From Pelargonium nanum (Eukaryota > Streptophyta > Magnoliopsida > Geraniales > Geraniaceae), in assembly GCA_036897485.1 (NCBI GenBank), contig JAYMTF010000542.1, positions 1-34,087 on the forward strand: 34,087 nt of DNA. Reading direction: 5' to 3'. Each line of letters starts with the position of its first letter. Within the stretch, counting starts at the first letter, position 1. Under the pieces are notes generated by a model, which did no database searches, was not told where the DNA came from, and was given only the letters and a program-made list of their open reading frames with translations. The position numbers and the translations under genes were made by a program. This document shows positions 22,892 through 33,344 of this stretch, piece after piece.

Positions 22892-23220
22892 AGGGCAGGG
22901 GGCAAGTGTTGGGCCCGCCTAGCCCGCCAGGCCTAAGTCAAACCCGCGTGACAAAAATCAGGCCCCCAAGATTGAAAGTAAAGGACCCCTCTCTTATAAA
23001 GGAAGGAAAGATCACACCTAAAGAGAAGATGAGATAGGAGATAAGAAAATATCTGATATTATTAACACGGTATGAGGTAAATTAAGCATCAAAGGGGTCT
23101 TCTTTTAAGAAAACCTTGTTTTGCAGGACCTTTTCGGAGTAGAAGGGAGTCCACCACGACCGCCGAACGTAGGAAGGGCATCCGGTCTCATTCGTGGAGA
23201 AACACTAGTTCGCCTATCCA
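22892..23220 (+). mobile_element. Polypurine tract and start of a 3' LTR
   Basis: AGGGCAGGGGGCAAG (22892-22906) is a typical polypurine tract and is followed directly by TGTTGGGCCCGCC, a typical LTR start, at 22907. Within the presumed LTR a TATA-like TTATAAAGG occurs at about 22995, and a pyrimidine/CAG acceptor-like TTTTGCAGG at about 23121. The right end is not defined; ...CTATCCA at 23220 is one candidate. With the antisense ORF to its left this marks the 3' end of a plus-oriented Ty3/gypsy element of Tat type. The matching 5' LTR is not in the window. Confidence 0.6.
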
Positions 23221-23590
23221 TCTCGAATAAGGATTAATTTAAGTGTGATATGTATTAAAGTTATTGACTATGTGCTTATTGCGGGCCCACTTCAAAAATC
23301 ACACAGTTAAAACCCAAAAATGTGGCATTTTATTAAATATTGTTTATTTTCATCGTAATAAACGTAGTCCCATGAATCTAAAAACGTGTTTTTTTTAATA
23401 ACTAACACAAATTGGGCTTTAATTTGGCTAAATGGCACCTTCCACCAAGAATTAAGGGAACTAGCCCCCTTGTAATTTCTTTCCATTATTTTATATGCTT
23501 ATCGCCAATTGAGTTGGCGTTATCACCTTAACGCTACAAGCCATGGCCGGCCTGCGACCTCTCCGGTTAACTTTCTTTTTTATTGTTTTA
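23221..23590. other. Unassigned DNA between an LTR and a Mutator-like element
   Basis: No gene is recognised. It may include the rest of the LTR. Confidence 0.4.
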
Positions 23591-25058
23591 TAATTTATAG
23601 GAATAAAGGTCCAATAGGTTCCTGAACTTTTAAAAAGTCACCATTTTAGTCCTCGAACTTTGAATAAGCCACTTAGGTCCCTGAACTTCAATACTTTGGG
23701 TCAATTTAGTCCCTGACCGTTAGTCTAACTTAACTGACCGTTAACTTGACTGATGTGGCGCTGACGTGGCATTTCAAAATAACTAAATAATAATTTCATT
23801 ATACACGTGGCGATGACGTGGATTTTTAAAATACTATTTAAAAAGGAAAAATTATATATGTTTATTATATCAAATATCAAATATTAAATTAAAAATGACA
23901 TGTGTCACTATTTAATTGGTTAAAATATTTGTTTTACCTACTTTGCCCTTTAAACTTTTTCTCTTTTATGATTATACCATCTTCTTCTATATGCTCTTTC
24001 ATTTCTTTTCCCAAATTCACTAACACTTCTATTTTCTCGTCTTAATCATGATTATCAAATCAATACTAATCACTTAAGATTTCTTAGATCTCACCCATAG
24101 ATATGGTTACAAAGCAAGCCAAAAACTTAAAAATGTTATAAAAAAAAACTAACTTTTCAGTGCTAGTAGGACTGTCATCGAGTTTTATGAACTCTTTAAC
24201 CTACTCGAGAACAAAATATCTATCAATAAAGTTATGGAATTGAACAAAACCCATATCTGAAAATCAACAAGTGATCATCAATTACAAACCCTATAGTCGA
24301 GGATTACGACATTGTGCTCGACGTAGCGATTGAGGTCGTGGCGTACGACAACGCGGACGAGCTTCTTGGTGTTGACGTCGGCGGCATGGAGGAGCAAGAG
24401 CTTGCAGTAATCAAGGTTGGGGTAGGTCAGATTTAGTTGTTGAGAGCAAGACCAAGGGCGGAGTAGCCGACGAACTCAAGGCGCTGGTACCGATGCGCTC
24501 CACGGCGAGCACCGATGACTGCATGTCCGGCGACGACGGAGAAAGCGGAAAAGCCTAGGGGTGATGTTGGCAAATTAATCAATTGAGTTCATGGATTCAG
24601 AATCAGGACCGAAAATTGGGTTCATGAAAGAAAAATTGAAAAAGCATGTTAGAGAAGATGATATAATGATAAAAGAGAAAAAGATTAAAGGGCAAAATAG
24701 GAAAAATAAAATAAAATAATAATAATAATAAATATTTTAACCAATCAAATAGTGACACGCGTCGTTTTAATTTAATAATTAATATAATACAAATATATAA
24801 TTTTTTATTTATAAATATTATTTTGAAAATCCACATCACCGCCACGTGTATAATGAAATTATTATTTAACTATTTTGAAATGCCATGTCAGCGCCACATC
24901 AGTCAAGTTAACGGTCAGTTAATTTAGACTAACGGAAGGGACTAAATCGACTCATAGTATAAAAGTTCAGGGACTTAAGTGACTTATTCAAAGTTCGAGG
25001 ACTAAAACAATGACTTTTTAAAAGTTCAGGGACTTATTGGAATTATTCCTAATTTATA
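23591..25058. mobile_element. Mutator-like element with ~400-bp inverted repeats (Pack-MULE candidate)
   Basis: The body is 23600-25049 (1450 bp), flanked by the perfect 9-bp repeat TAATTTATA at 23591-23599 and 25050-25058. The ends are GGAATAAAGGTCC on the left and, reversed, GGAATAATTCC on the right. The inverted repeats stay alignable for about 400 bases, to about 24020 and from about 24610. They share CCTGAACTTTTAAAAAGTCA, GTCCCTGA..., CACGTGTATAATGAAATTAT (reversed on the right) and TTTGCCCTTTAA. No transposase is encoded, so it is non-autonomous. About 590 bases lie between the arms, part of them GC-rich and unlike the arms. Confidence 0.9.
24296..24560 (-). pseudogene. GC-rich segment inside the Mutator-like element, possibly a captured ankyrin-like gene piece
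   Basis: This stretch is clearly GC-richer than the element arms and reads like old coding sequence. On the minus strand one frame gives LDYCKLLLLHAADVNTKKL and, further on, RVVVRHDLNRYVEHNVVI (about 24410-24300). A second frame just upstream gives EFVGYSALGLALNN. 'GYSALGLAL' followed by 'KLLLLHAADVN' fits the ankyrin repeat pattern (G-TALHLA ... LLL-GADVN), with a frame change between. The parent gene is not recognised, and the ankyrin reading is an inference from short motifs. Confidence 0.4.
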
Positions 25059-25270
25059 TTTAGGAAAATAAATGAGATTGATTAAATTTTAATATTTTCT
25101 AAATAATAAATGAAAATTTAGGAAATGTAGTTGATTGGACTTTTTTTTTCAAATCAAAATTCCAAGTCTTGTACGTCGTCGTTTTAGGTCTTTTTGTCCT
25201 TATTCAAAGTCAGGGTCAAGGTCCAAATCACAATCCAAGTCAGGGTCATTCTAAGTCTTTGTCGTTCATG

Positions 25271-25720
25271 TGTAATGTAGCGCACCGTTAAGCTCACTCT
25301 CGGGAGTTAGTCTAGGAAACAGCCTCCAGCGTGAGAATGGGAATCTCACACAAACAGTTTTTATAAAATAGAAGCTGAATCGGAACTTCGTCGTTCGTTC
25401 AAAAAGTGAAGAACGTACGAAGAACACTTGAAGAACGCGAAGAACACTTAGAGAGAGTTTTCGGTTCTGTATATCAAGTGCTTTAATGATAAACTTTCTG
25501 ACCTTTTTACGGGAGGCCTCAGGGCCCTATTTATAGCTTCGGGTTTACCTGTCGCAGATGACCTTTGGGCGCCCGACATTGAGCGACGGGTAAAGGGAAC
25601 TCGGTCTTGATCTTGATCTCTATCTTGTTGGTTTAGCAAACCAACAAGGCTAGAGCCTTAACAAACATGGTCGAGATTTCCAGAGCAAGTCACTGGTCAT
25701 TGGAACAGGAAGTCGTGTAT
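25271..25720 (-). mobile_element. LTR-like segment, minus orientation
   Basis: On the minus strand CTATAAATAGGGCCCTGAGG (about 25535-25516) looks like a TATA box and transcription start zone. It is followed by a CT-rich leader with repeated GTTCTTC words (25470-25400). A possible LTR end is ...CTACATTACA at 25271. No primer-binding site or coding region is recognised next to it, so it may be a solo or truncated LTR. The upstream limit (right side) is not defined. Confidence 0.4.
25624..25648. repeat. Perfect short inverted repeat
   Basis: CTTGTTGGTTT and AAACCAACAAG form 11-base perfect arms with a three-base AGC loop. It lies just upstream of the TATA-like box of the LTR-like segment. There is no T-run that would suggest a terminator. 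Confidence 0.8.
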
Positions 25721-27359
25721 TCCGTCCACGGGCGAGTCGGATATGTTTGATGATGAGGGAAGTTCACGGTCATTCATGTGCATGGACACGGACGAATGGT
25801 GTAATTTTCATGAGGCTTATCTTTATGGATGATCATGGTGTGTGGACGTGGGTGTGCATGGACGAGGACGAGCATATGAGTGCATGGCAATCGTGCGCAT
25901 GATGTCCGTGCGCGTGGATCCGTGATCGCGCACGCGTCAGGCACGTGACGTCTTCGGGTCATTTTTCAGACTCTTCTCGAGTTTCTCGGACTTTCTTTAA
26001 TCCGATTTTGATTTCCTTTGACCGTCGAGCAAGCCACGTGTCGATCATTGGCCAAATCATTCTCGATTTTTTATTGCGAATCAGTAGTATAAGAGTATTC
26101 AATTTATTAACCTGCACCGCCAATCCGCCAATCCGAACCGTTAGAGCTGTCTATTGGGTTGTTGGCCTGCAGGCCAAAACAAGCCCGCCCGCTTAATTTA
26201 TAATTTGACCCGAACCGTTAGACCGTGGCCCCCTTATAAAAAAAATTTCTTCGTAAATTTGTTATTTAAAAATGTAAATAGGTTGTAAAAATGATTAAAA
26301 AGCAGCATCTAAAATCTATATGATATGGTTCATGTTATTAGTTGATTGATTGGTGGTGTTTTGTTTCCCAACTCAAACTAGTAAAATAATGAACAAATTA
26401 AATAAAACAGCATCTTATCCATACAATTTGTACGTTTTGGAGCTACTACAATTAATACACTATCTCAACTGTACCTAACTGTATTTCATTTCTCATTCAA
26501 CATTATGCCAAAAATTAAAACAAAACAAACATGAGTTGGCAATTGAATTTTTTTTTCATTATTCAATGAACAACAAAGATTCAAAACTAAAGTTGGTTCT
26601 CAAAAAGAATCAGGAATAATTAATATATGTAGCCACCAAACTCGTTAAATAAAATTAATTAACAAACAAAATCCACAAAAATTAAATAATGTTGATTGAG
26701 GAATAAAAATCTGGTGTGATCTTTCCAGGCTACCACCACTAATCATTCAAATTTTAGAAATTAAATTAATTTTGCTTTCCCCAGAAAAAAGGGCTGGTAA
26801 TGAAAAGTATGGTGAGTTTAGAAATAGCATAAGAGGTCAATTATGATTATTTTGTGGGGTTCACTTCAACAGACTCATATGGGTTGGATTGGATCGGAGC
26901 CACCCAATTGTCCATTCATACGTACATGCTAAGTACCTATATATACACACACATGTATTTATATAAGAATAAAGAATATGTATTTTTAAAAATAATAATA
27001 AAGAATATGAGTCAAACTTTTATTCATTTAAATTTAATCAAACCAATGAGAACATGATTTGATATAAACAAATAAGATTGATTGTTGAAGTATATTTGCC
27101 GTTTCGAGTGTCAACTAGAGTTTTTGGTTGGATACGACTATTCTTGATTTTCATAACGGTGGCAGTATCTTGGATTTGAATATAGTAAATTGGGTGATTT
27201 TCCGTTAAGATAGTGAGCTCTTGCTTTGATAACAAGTTATAGTGGCGACGACGTAGATTCGCAATAGTTTTTTTTTATTGGCGTGTTCGTAGGACAACAG
27301 GAGGCGGTTACAGAGAAAGAGAAAGTGGATTGAAAGGTGGTGGTTTGGTCGAAGCCTTT
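25721..27359. other. Intergenic DNA without identified genes
   Basis: The part 25740-25935 is rich in GT, CG and GTGCATGGAC-like words and contrasts with the AT-rich sequence on either side. From 26240 to 27240 the sequence is AT-rich and featureless to my reading. Confidence 0.4.
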
Positions 27360-27465
27360 CACTACAAGAGAAATTGCGATCAGCTTCGAAGTTAGCTACA
27401 GGGGGTCGCCCGTAGCTGATCAACTACGGAAATACCCGTCGATGATCATTGTTTTTCTTGTAGTG
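27360..27465. mobile_element. 106-bp CACTA-type MITE
   Basis: It starts CACTACAAGAGAAA at 27360 and ends TTTTTCTTGTAGTG at 27465, so the terminal inverted repeats match at 13 of 14 positions. The interior has the inverted pair CCGTAG/CTACGG around CTGATCAA. The three flanking bases are TTT on the left and ATT on the right, which is not a perfect 3-bp duplication. It shares its terminus with the CACTA end at 12875. Confidence 0.8.
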
Positions 27466-27514
27466 ATTGAATCAACTTTCGAGTTTGCTACCAGATTAAA
27501 TGGCAGATCCGGAG

Positions 27515-27835
27515 GTGGCGAGTGGTGGTTGGCAGAGCCCTCCACATGGTGCCTTAAACTCTAAGTCCAATCGTTGATAGTTGTTCGTGCTCTTCAGGCT
27601 GATGAGGAGGATTCCATTGCCTTCGGTTTGATTATTAATGATGTTTTAGCCATGAAAGCTTAATTAGTTTGGTAATATCAATTTTTTGCTTTCGGGTTGG
27701 TCTCGAACTGAGTGGCCAACAAGTTAGTTAGGTTTTCGATCTCTTTGTCAAGTTTGTTTGGGTGCATTCTTCAAGCCTCCGAATTTATATCGTCTTTATT
27801 ATCGTCTGATTTGAAGTTTTAATTATTAGTTTTTT
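27515..27835 (+). pseudogene. RNase H-like (RVT_3 type) remnant of a non-LTR element
   Basis: A plus frame gives WWLAEPSTWCLKL (to 27562), recalling the 'W.PP..G.LKLN.D' entry of plant RNase H-like domains. After a stop it continues ALQADEEDSIAFGLIINDV (about 27590-27645), then FAFGLVSN, stop, VANKLVRFSISLSS (about 27690-27750), matching the 'R.SN.VAH.LA' helix. The segment carrying the first catalytic aspartates is missing, apparently by a deletion of about 30 residues. It is broken by several stops and is not functional. It could come from a LINE or from a domesticated gene family. Confidence 0.55.
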
Positions 27836-28447
27836 GCGTTACAAAAATCAACAAGAACATGTCACTGCATTAAAATTTCATATATACAAATTTTCATATC
27901 CATACTTTTAATGTCTTGTCATTATATTATTGGAGGTTTAAGGGATGACACCTCGTTAAATTTCTAGTGAAAAACTAATTATTTAGACTTACATATATAA
28001 GAAAAAGAATATGAGCTAACTATCTTTTGATTAAGTCTAAGTAAAGTTAATGAGAAGATGACATCTTATCAAATTTTATTTAAAGTTATCTCCAATAAAT
28101 TTGTGGAAACAGAATGACACGACTGAATTCTTATTTTCTTTACTAGGTGCCCTAAATTAAAGTAGGAGAGCTTGGTTTTATTTTTGTCATTCTAATATGT
28201 AACATATTGTGGGAACAATATAATAAAATGAAAATGTCCGTACAATATACATTTGATTTGCCTGAAAGTTTGTGAAAGGCAAAGCCATGATGTTGGTCCC
28301 ACAAATGTTGCCTCACAACTTCTACGAAGCACATTCCAATCTTTTTGATCATTTGATGGCTATGGATTGGATATGCAAAATATTCATATCATGTTTTTTA
28401 AATTTATATATTCTTCTTCTTTACTTTCGCTTTTTATTTTAATTTTG

Positions 28448-28448
<1 letters not shown>
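27836..28448. other. AT-rich intergenic DNA
   Basis: No gene or repeat is recognised. Confidence 0.45.

Positions 28449-28494
<46 letters not shown>
28449..28494. repeat. (ATA)n microsatellite
   Basis: About 15 uninterrupted ATA units. Perfect AAT-type arrays of this length are common in plant intergenic DNA and usually vary in length. Confidence 0.95.
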
Positions 28495-28495
<1 letters not shown>

Positions 28496-28610
28496 TTCAA
28501 AAAAGTCTGGTTAGTAATCATCGAACTAGCAAGGTGCTAAGTTAGGTCTTTGTTTCTTGGACCACTTTCATTTCATATACTTGCATCTTGCACCTTTTGA
28601 AATTTCTTAA

Positions 28611-30168
28611 GTTAAATCACGTATATTTCTTGAGTGACCAATTTAGTTGTCAAAGTTTCATAAAATAGCTTAACTAATACTCAATTTCAAAATGTCTCCA
28701 AATTAGTACTTACTTGAAATTTCTCATGACATAAGTAGTACTCTATATAACGACAATTAACTTTTCCATCCAATTATGATGATGTGTCAATTTAACGATG
28801 ACATGATAGGTTATGAATAGAAAATGAGCCACATTGAAAGGTTTAAACAAACAAAAACGCACACTTAAATATGATTAGTCCGCACCGATGCATCCCTTGA
28901 CAATGGTTGCAACCAAATTGCAATTCCGTTGCGGCAGGCATCACATGCTGCGGCCAAATGATAGTATTGTTGCAGCCACTGTCATTGGCTGCAGCGCGTG
29001 GCATGACTTGTAATTAAAATTGAACTCTCGGGAATTCATTTATTTTTTATGCGGCTGCAGCTGCTGAAACTCGCTCCAGCCAAAATGGACATTCGCTGCA
29101 GCCGCTATTGAGCGTTGCAGCCACTAGAACTTTTGAAAATGCTGAAAAATTAATGTTCAGTTCCACGCGCAAGATGAATTTTGTACCAAACGCTTTTTTT
29201 ATCAAATGACCTGGGAATTTTGCGAGTGAACACTCTGAAAAGCTTGAGGAGTCTTCTCCAAATCTTCAAAAGACCCCAATTTCATTTGAGCTCGTTTAGA
29301 GTGCAAAATATATTATTTAGCCTCCAAAGTTCAATCTACCAACAAACACAATCTCACTAAGAATTTGTCATATTGACACCCGAACTTCTTATGGACGACA
29401 CGTTTAAATTCCTGGGGCTTCTATAGTGCTTCAATGTACCTAATAAACATTAACACACCCAAACACACATCAAGAGGTTCAAGAAAACAAAAAACAAAAA
29501 CAAAAAAACAAAACTACACTAAAAGTATTGAAATTAAAATGACAAAATGGACTAAAATACTAAAAAAAATACACAAATAACATTATTTTGTTCTAATTAT
29601 ACACAAATGTAACTCATAATGAGCTACAAAACCACCAAATAACTCGATATAAATACGAGTTATCAAAACCTTAATGAGAGGATTTCTTTATATTATTTTT
29701 TCTCTATAGTATGCATATTTAAGCGTACAATTGTGATTATAAATATGGGTTTTGTTTTTCTTCTACACACAATTGTTCGGATTTGTAATTTTTAGCTACA
29801 TGTGAAGGTAATTTCAGAATTATTAATATATAACATATCACATGTCGATGATTTTCGTTAAATGTAACTAACATATTGAAACATTCAAACTTGAGGGTAA
29901 TTATTTGTTGCAAAGTGGAGTTTAGTGTAGTTATCTACAATTACCCCTTTTTTTATTGGATAAATACGTCACGTCATTGTAAAATTGCCACGTAATCGAG
30001 ATTGGATGAAAAAGTTAATTGTCGTTATATGGAGTACTACTTATGTCATGAGAAGTTTCAAGTAAGTACTAATTTTGTGGCATTTTGAAATTGAGTACTA
30101 CTTAAACTATTTTACGAAAGTTTGATGACTAAATAGGTCATTTTCTCAAGAAATATATGTGATTTACC
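28611..30168. mobile_element. Long terminal inverted repeat element, 1.56 kb
   Basis: The left arm (28611 to about 28810) and right arm (about 29968-30168) are inverted copies. Both carry TAAATCAC(G/A)TATATTTCTTGAG at the end, the words ATACTCAATTTCAAAATG / GTACTCAATTTCAAAATG, and AACGACAATTAACTTTT on the inner side (the last seen reversed at about 30015). A clean 9-bp target duplication is not evident. The interior (28811-29967) holds no coding frame. It has a GC-rich zone at 28920-29130 with repeated GCTGCAGC and TTGCAGCCACT words, then AT-rich sequence. It is probably a non-autonomous DNA transposon, Mutator-like by resemblance to the other long-inverted-repeat elements here. Confidence 0.72.
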
Positions 30169-30377
30169 ATTAACAATATTGATTAAATATTTATAATTTA
30201 GATAGATAATCATAGGCTAATATTTATTTATTATACAAGGAAATTCATAAATAAAAGTAGCCATTAACAAGATGACACATGACTCACAAAGTTAAAATCC
30301 CAACACGTGGACAAACCTGAATCAAAGGCCACGAGCACTCCTTAGAACCAAATAGAGTAACAAGTGGAAACAAGTAA

Positions 30378-30560
30378 GCATTTAGCTTAAGTGGCAAGAG
30401 CACCTTCACTTTATCCCAGAGGTCTAGAGTTCAAATCTCACCAAGTCACCAGGCATAGGCAAGTCGCGAGTTCACATCGCAAACACAGATTGGTTGACAG
30501 TCCATCATGCATCAGGTCTCCTTGATTCATCAGAACTCCCTGCCCCATCGGGATACACCA
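30378..30560 (+). mobile_element. tRNA-derived SINE-like sequence
   Basis: A box-A-like TTAGCTTAAGTGGCAAGAGC at about 30380-30400 and a box-B-like GAGTTCAAATCTC at about 30427-30440 have tRNA-like spacing, so an RNA polymerase III promoter is likely. The tail region continues to about 30560 without a poly-A run, next to the presumed LTR start. No target duplication was found. Confidence 0.55.
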
Positions 30561-30576
30561 ACATATTTTGTGCGAA

Positions 30577-32053
30577 TGATAACTGGTATTTTGTACTAGT
30601 TATCCGACCCTAAATCATGCCAAAACTAGCACGGTTCTTGTGTATTTTACCTCATTTTGGGCTTAATTGCACTCATATCATCAATTTGTGTTTATTACAT
30701 CATCTCATGGACTTATTGGAATAATATGCATTGGGAATTTTACTTGTTATCTATGGTTATTTAGCTCCTTTTTTTTTGTAGATATTATGCTTGTGGTATT
30801 TTTTATGTTTATTTCAAGTTGAACAAGCTAAAATCCGCCAAGGAGGGGAGCTCGAAAAAGAGAAAACAAGGTAAAGGATGATGTAATCACCAACGCCGCG
30901 GCGCTGCAGCCAAACATCGCGACGCCTGAAGAAGCGGTGCTGACGTGGAAAAAGAAGCAGAACGTCGCGGCGCCACGTAATTTGTTCTATAAATAGAACA
31001 TTTCGTTCTCATTTCGGGATTAGGTTTTTCCAGCCACCAAAGCTCATTTACAGCAGCTGGAGAATGAGAGAAACAGAGGGTGGATTCAGAGCATCAAGGA
31101 GCTCAAGGAGTCACATTTTTTGAAGCTTATATTGATGATCGTAACCTCTAGTTCCCTTTTGAGGGTTGTAAGCAACAATTATTCTTCATTTAGCTTGTTG
31201 TTTTGCATGATTATTTTCTGTGATTGTACTCAAATATTCAGTGTATTTATTACTTGGACGTTTGATAATCAAATGAACATGTTATGCACAATAGTTGGTG
31301 ATTTATCCAATTGTATCTTGTCTATGAGGTTGATGATTGGCTAGATTAATTGTATTTGGGGTGTGAATGATTGTAATAGCATGTAATTAATTTTAGTGAT
31401 GTATTGGTATTATGAATGTTGGGGTTTCTATGATTTGCAATTCTTAATGCTTATGAACGATTCGACGGGATCGTTTCATATGATCATAGTGTGAGACTTC
31501 ATCTATACAATGGAGTTGTCCCACATGGATAAAATCATCGGGTCGAGTTGTCCTATTACAATAATATGCCCTAGTATCGCTCTTCACCCGCTTATGTCAT
31601 TGCCGTCATGCTAGGGTGTATGTGTTCCCCTTGCAGTAATATGCTTGGGGAGCGCAATTACGTGCGGGTCGATTGAGGCCGACGTATTCATCCTAAGATT
31701 TAGAGGATCCTTACCCGGAACATCCGGATACTATAATTGGTCAGGCAATCCCGACATTATCATATTGTTGCATCTAATTAATTAATTGCATGTTTATTAT
31801 AATTTAATTCATACCCTAAATCAATCCAATCTCATTTAATTGTGTGATTTGAATCTTTATTAATTGTTTTTTTAATTAATTGCCTACGTCAACTTTTTCG
31901 AACCCCCATTTATTGATAATTGCTTTAATTAGTTTCAAGACTTAATTACCATTAATTTTACAATTCACCGACCAAGTCCCTGAGGATCGATATCCGAACT
32001 TCACAATCCATTATTACAAGGTCGACTCTGGTATACTTGCCGGACGCACACCA
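30577..32053 (+). mobile_element. 5' LTR of an Athila-like Ty3/gypsy retrotransposon
   Basis: It is placed by its right-hand neighbours: a tRNA-Asp-type primer-binding site at 32060 and gag from 32166. A TATA box, TATAAATAG, sits at 30988-30996, followed by a leader-like region. The left end is uncertain: TGATAACTGG at 30577 or TGTACTAG at 30592. These two words contain the inverted pair GATAACT/AGTTATC. At about 1.47 kb the length suits Athila-type LTRs. A GC-rich block just upstream of the TATA box (30890-30975) repeats CGCGGCGC-type words. The 3' LTR lies outside the window. Confidence 0.65.
30988..30996 (+). promoter_or_regulatory. LTR TATA box
   Basis: TATAAATAG in the middle of the presumed LTR, at the U3/R transition. 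It is a good match to plant TATA consensus. Confidence 0.6.
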
Positions 32054-32059
32054 AGTTTT

Positions 32060-32077
32060 TAGCGTCGTTGCCGGGGA
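32060..32077 (+). promoter_or_regulatory. Primer-binding site, tRNA-Asp type
   Basis: TAGCGTCGTTGCCGGGGA differs at two positions from the Athila-type site TGGCGCCGTTGCCGGGGA that pairs with the 3' end of tRNA-Asp. Both changes (G to A and C to T) are the kind left by cytosine deamination in methylated plant repeats. Confidence 0.8.
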
Positions 32078-32165
32078 CTCTGTAATAGGTGAAAATAAGG
32101 TTGTCGGTAGTTTTGTCTTGTTAGTTAAGTACAGTTCAATTGTTTCGTAGTTAACATAGCCTCAC

Positions 32166-33309
32166 ATGCCTACGCCAACTCGAAATGATTTAGGAAGCAG
32201 TGTAGACCGCCATTTTGGGGGTCTGCCAACCGATGGGGAGATGCAAACCCCATCTGTTGGAGCTGCCACTGGCGCCACTCCATTTGTTGATACTGCCCCT
32301 CAACATTAATTTTTGTTGTGGCAGCAGCTGTAGGCAGCTGAGAAAGATCGGCTAGCCCGACAATTGCAAGATCAGCAAGAGCAGCAGAGGATCGCTGCTA
32401 TAAATCAGGGCATTTTGAAAATGTCAAGTACCTCTGAAGAGCACTTGTATAGAGATTGGAGTCCTAAAGTGTCTCAATAGGTTGGAAGCTTTGAACTAAC
32501 ATCATTAATGATCACCGCCGTGAGCACTATTGGTAAGTTTGGAGGCGAACAGGGAGAAGACCCGTTAGGTCATCTCAAGAGGTACACTAGGGTGTTAGGT
32601 ACCTTAAATATTTTCGGCTCAGACCAAAATGGGATGGCTCAAAATTTATTTTACAACACCCTCAGTGGTAAGGCCATCGAATGGCATCACTCTCTTCATC
32701 TGGACTCCGTTCCCACATGGGAAGTATTGGTCCAGAAATTCATTAACAAATACTCTTCTTGGGATGATAGGAAGAGATTGATATCCGCTATTACCAACTT
32801 CAAGAAAGTTGATGGTGAGACTCTCCACGATGCACGGGAGAGATTCAAGGGGCTCCTTGAAGGATGCCCAAATCACGGGATCTCCGAGAAGGATCAAACA
32901 CGAGCTTTCTATCATGGGTTGAATCATACGTGCCAGAACAACCTCAATTCTTTAGGAGGTGGTTCACTTTTAATCCAGGCACCGGAACGAATCAAACAAA
33001 TCGTTGAAAGGGTAGCCCAGAACAAAGTTAAAGAGAGCACGAGTGGAGGGCAATGTAATGGTGCCTGAGGCGATCAAGATCATCCAAGACCAGCTGAGAA
33101 GCATCTTGGAAAATCAGAAAAGGTTGTTGCAACCCGAGAACAACCTGAATATGGTTCAAGCATCTCCTCAGGCGATTCAACATCAACCGGCCTTCTCATT
33201 GGACTCAATGATGAAGGCATTCGTTAACACTCTTGCACAAGATTCCCGTCAAGGAAAAGAAGACATGGAGGTTCTTCAAGCTGAGACATTCTTTGGGCGC
33301 CCTGCATAG
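32166..33309 (+). pseudogene. Athila-like gag remnant
   Basis: An ATG at 32166, 88 bases after the primer-binding site, opens a frame (MPTPTRND) that holds three in-frame stops (near 32310, 32331 and 32478). It then stays open from 32481 to 33068. That part carries the plant retrotransposon gag domain: DPLGHLKRY, LFYNTLSGKAIEWHHSL, VPTWEVLVQKFINKYS and ETLHDARERFKGLLEGCPNHG. After the stop at 33066-33068 the protein continues in another frame (33043-33309) with an EAIKIIQDQLRSILENQKRL coiled-coil-like segment and ends at a stop. In a working element gag forms the particle that packages the RNA. The zinc knuckle, protease, reverse transcriptase and RNase H that should follow are missing. Confidence 0.85.
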
Positions 33310-33344
33310 AACAAAGTCCCATATTGATTACTTGTTCGTTCATC

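Noticed and set aside
28152..28352. Minus-strand frame of 66 codons
   Set aside because: No known domain, no context and AT-rich composition; a chance frame.
31120..31344. Plus-strand hydrophobic frame of 74 codons in the LTR
   Set aside because: It lies inside the leader part of the presumed LTR, has no family resemblance and is probably chance.
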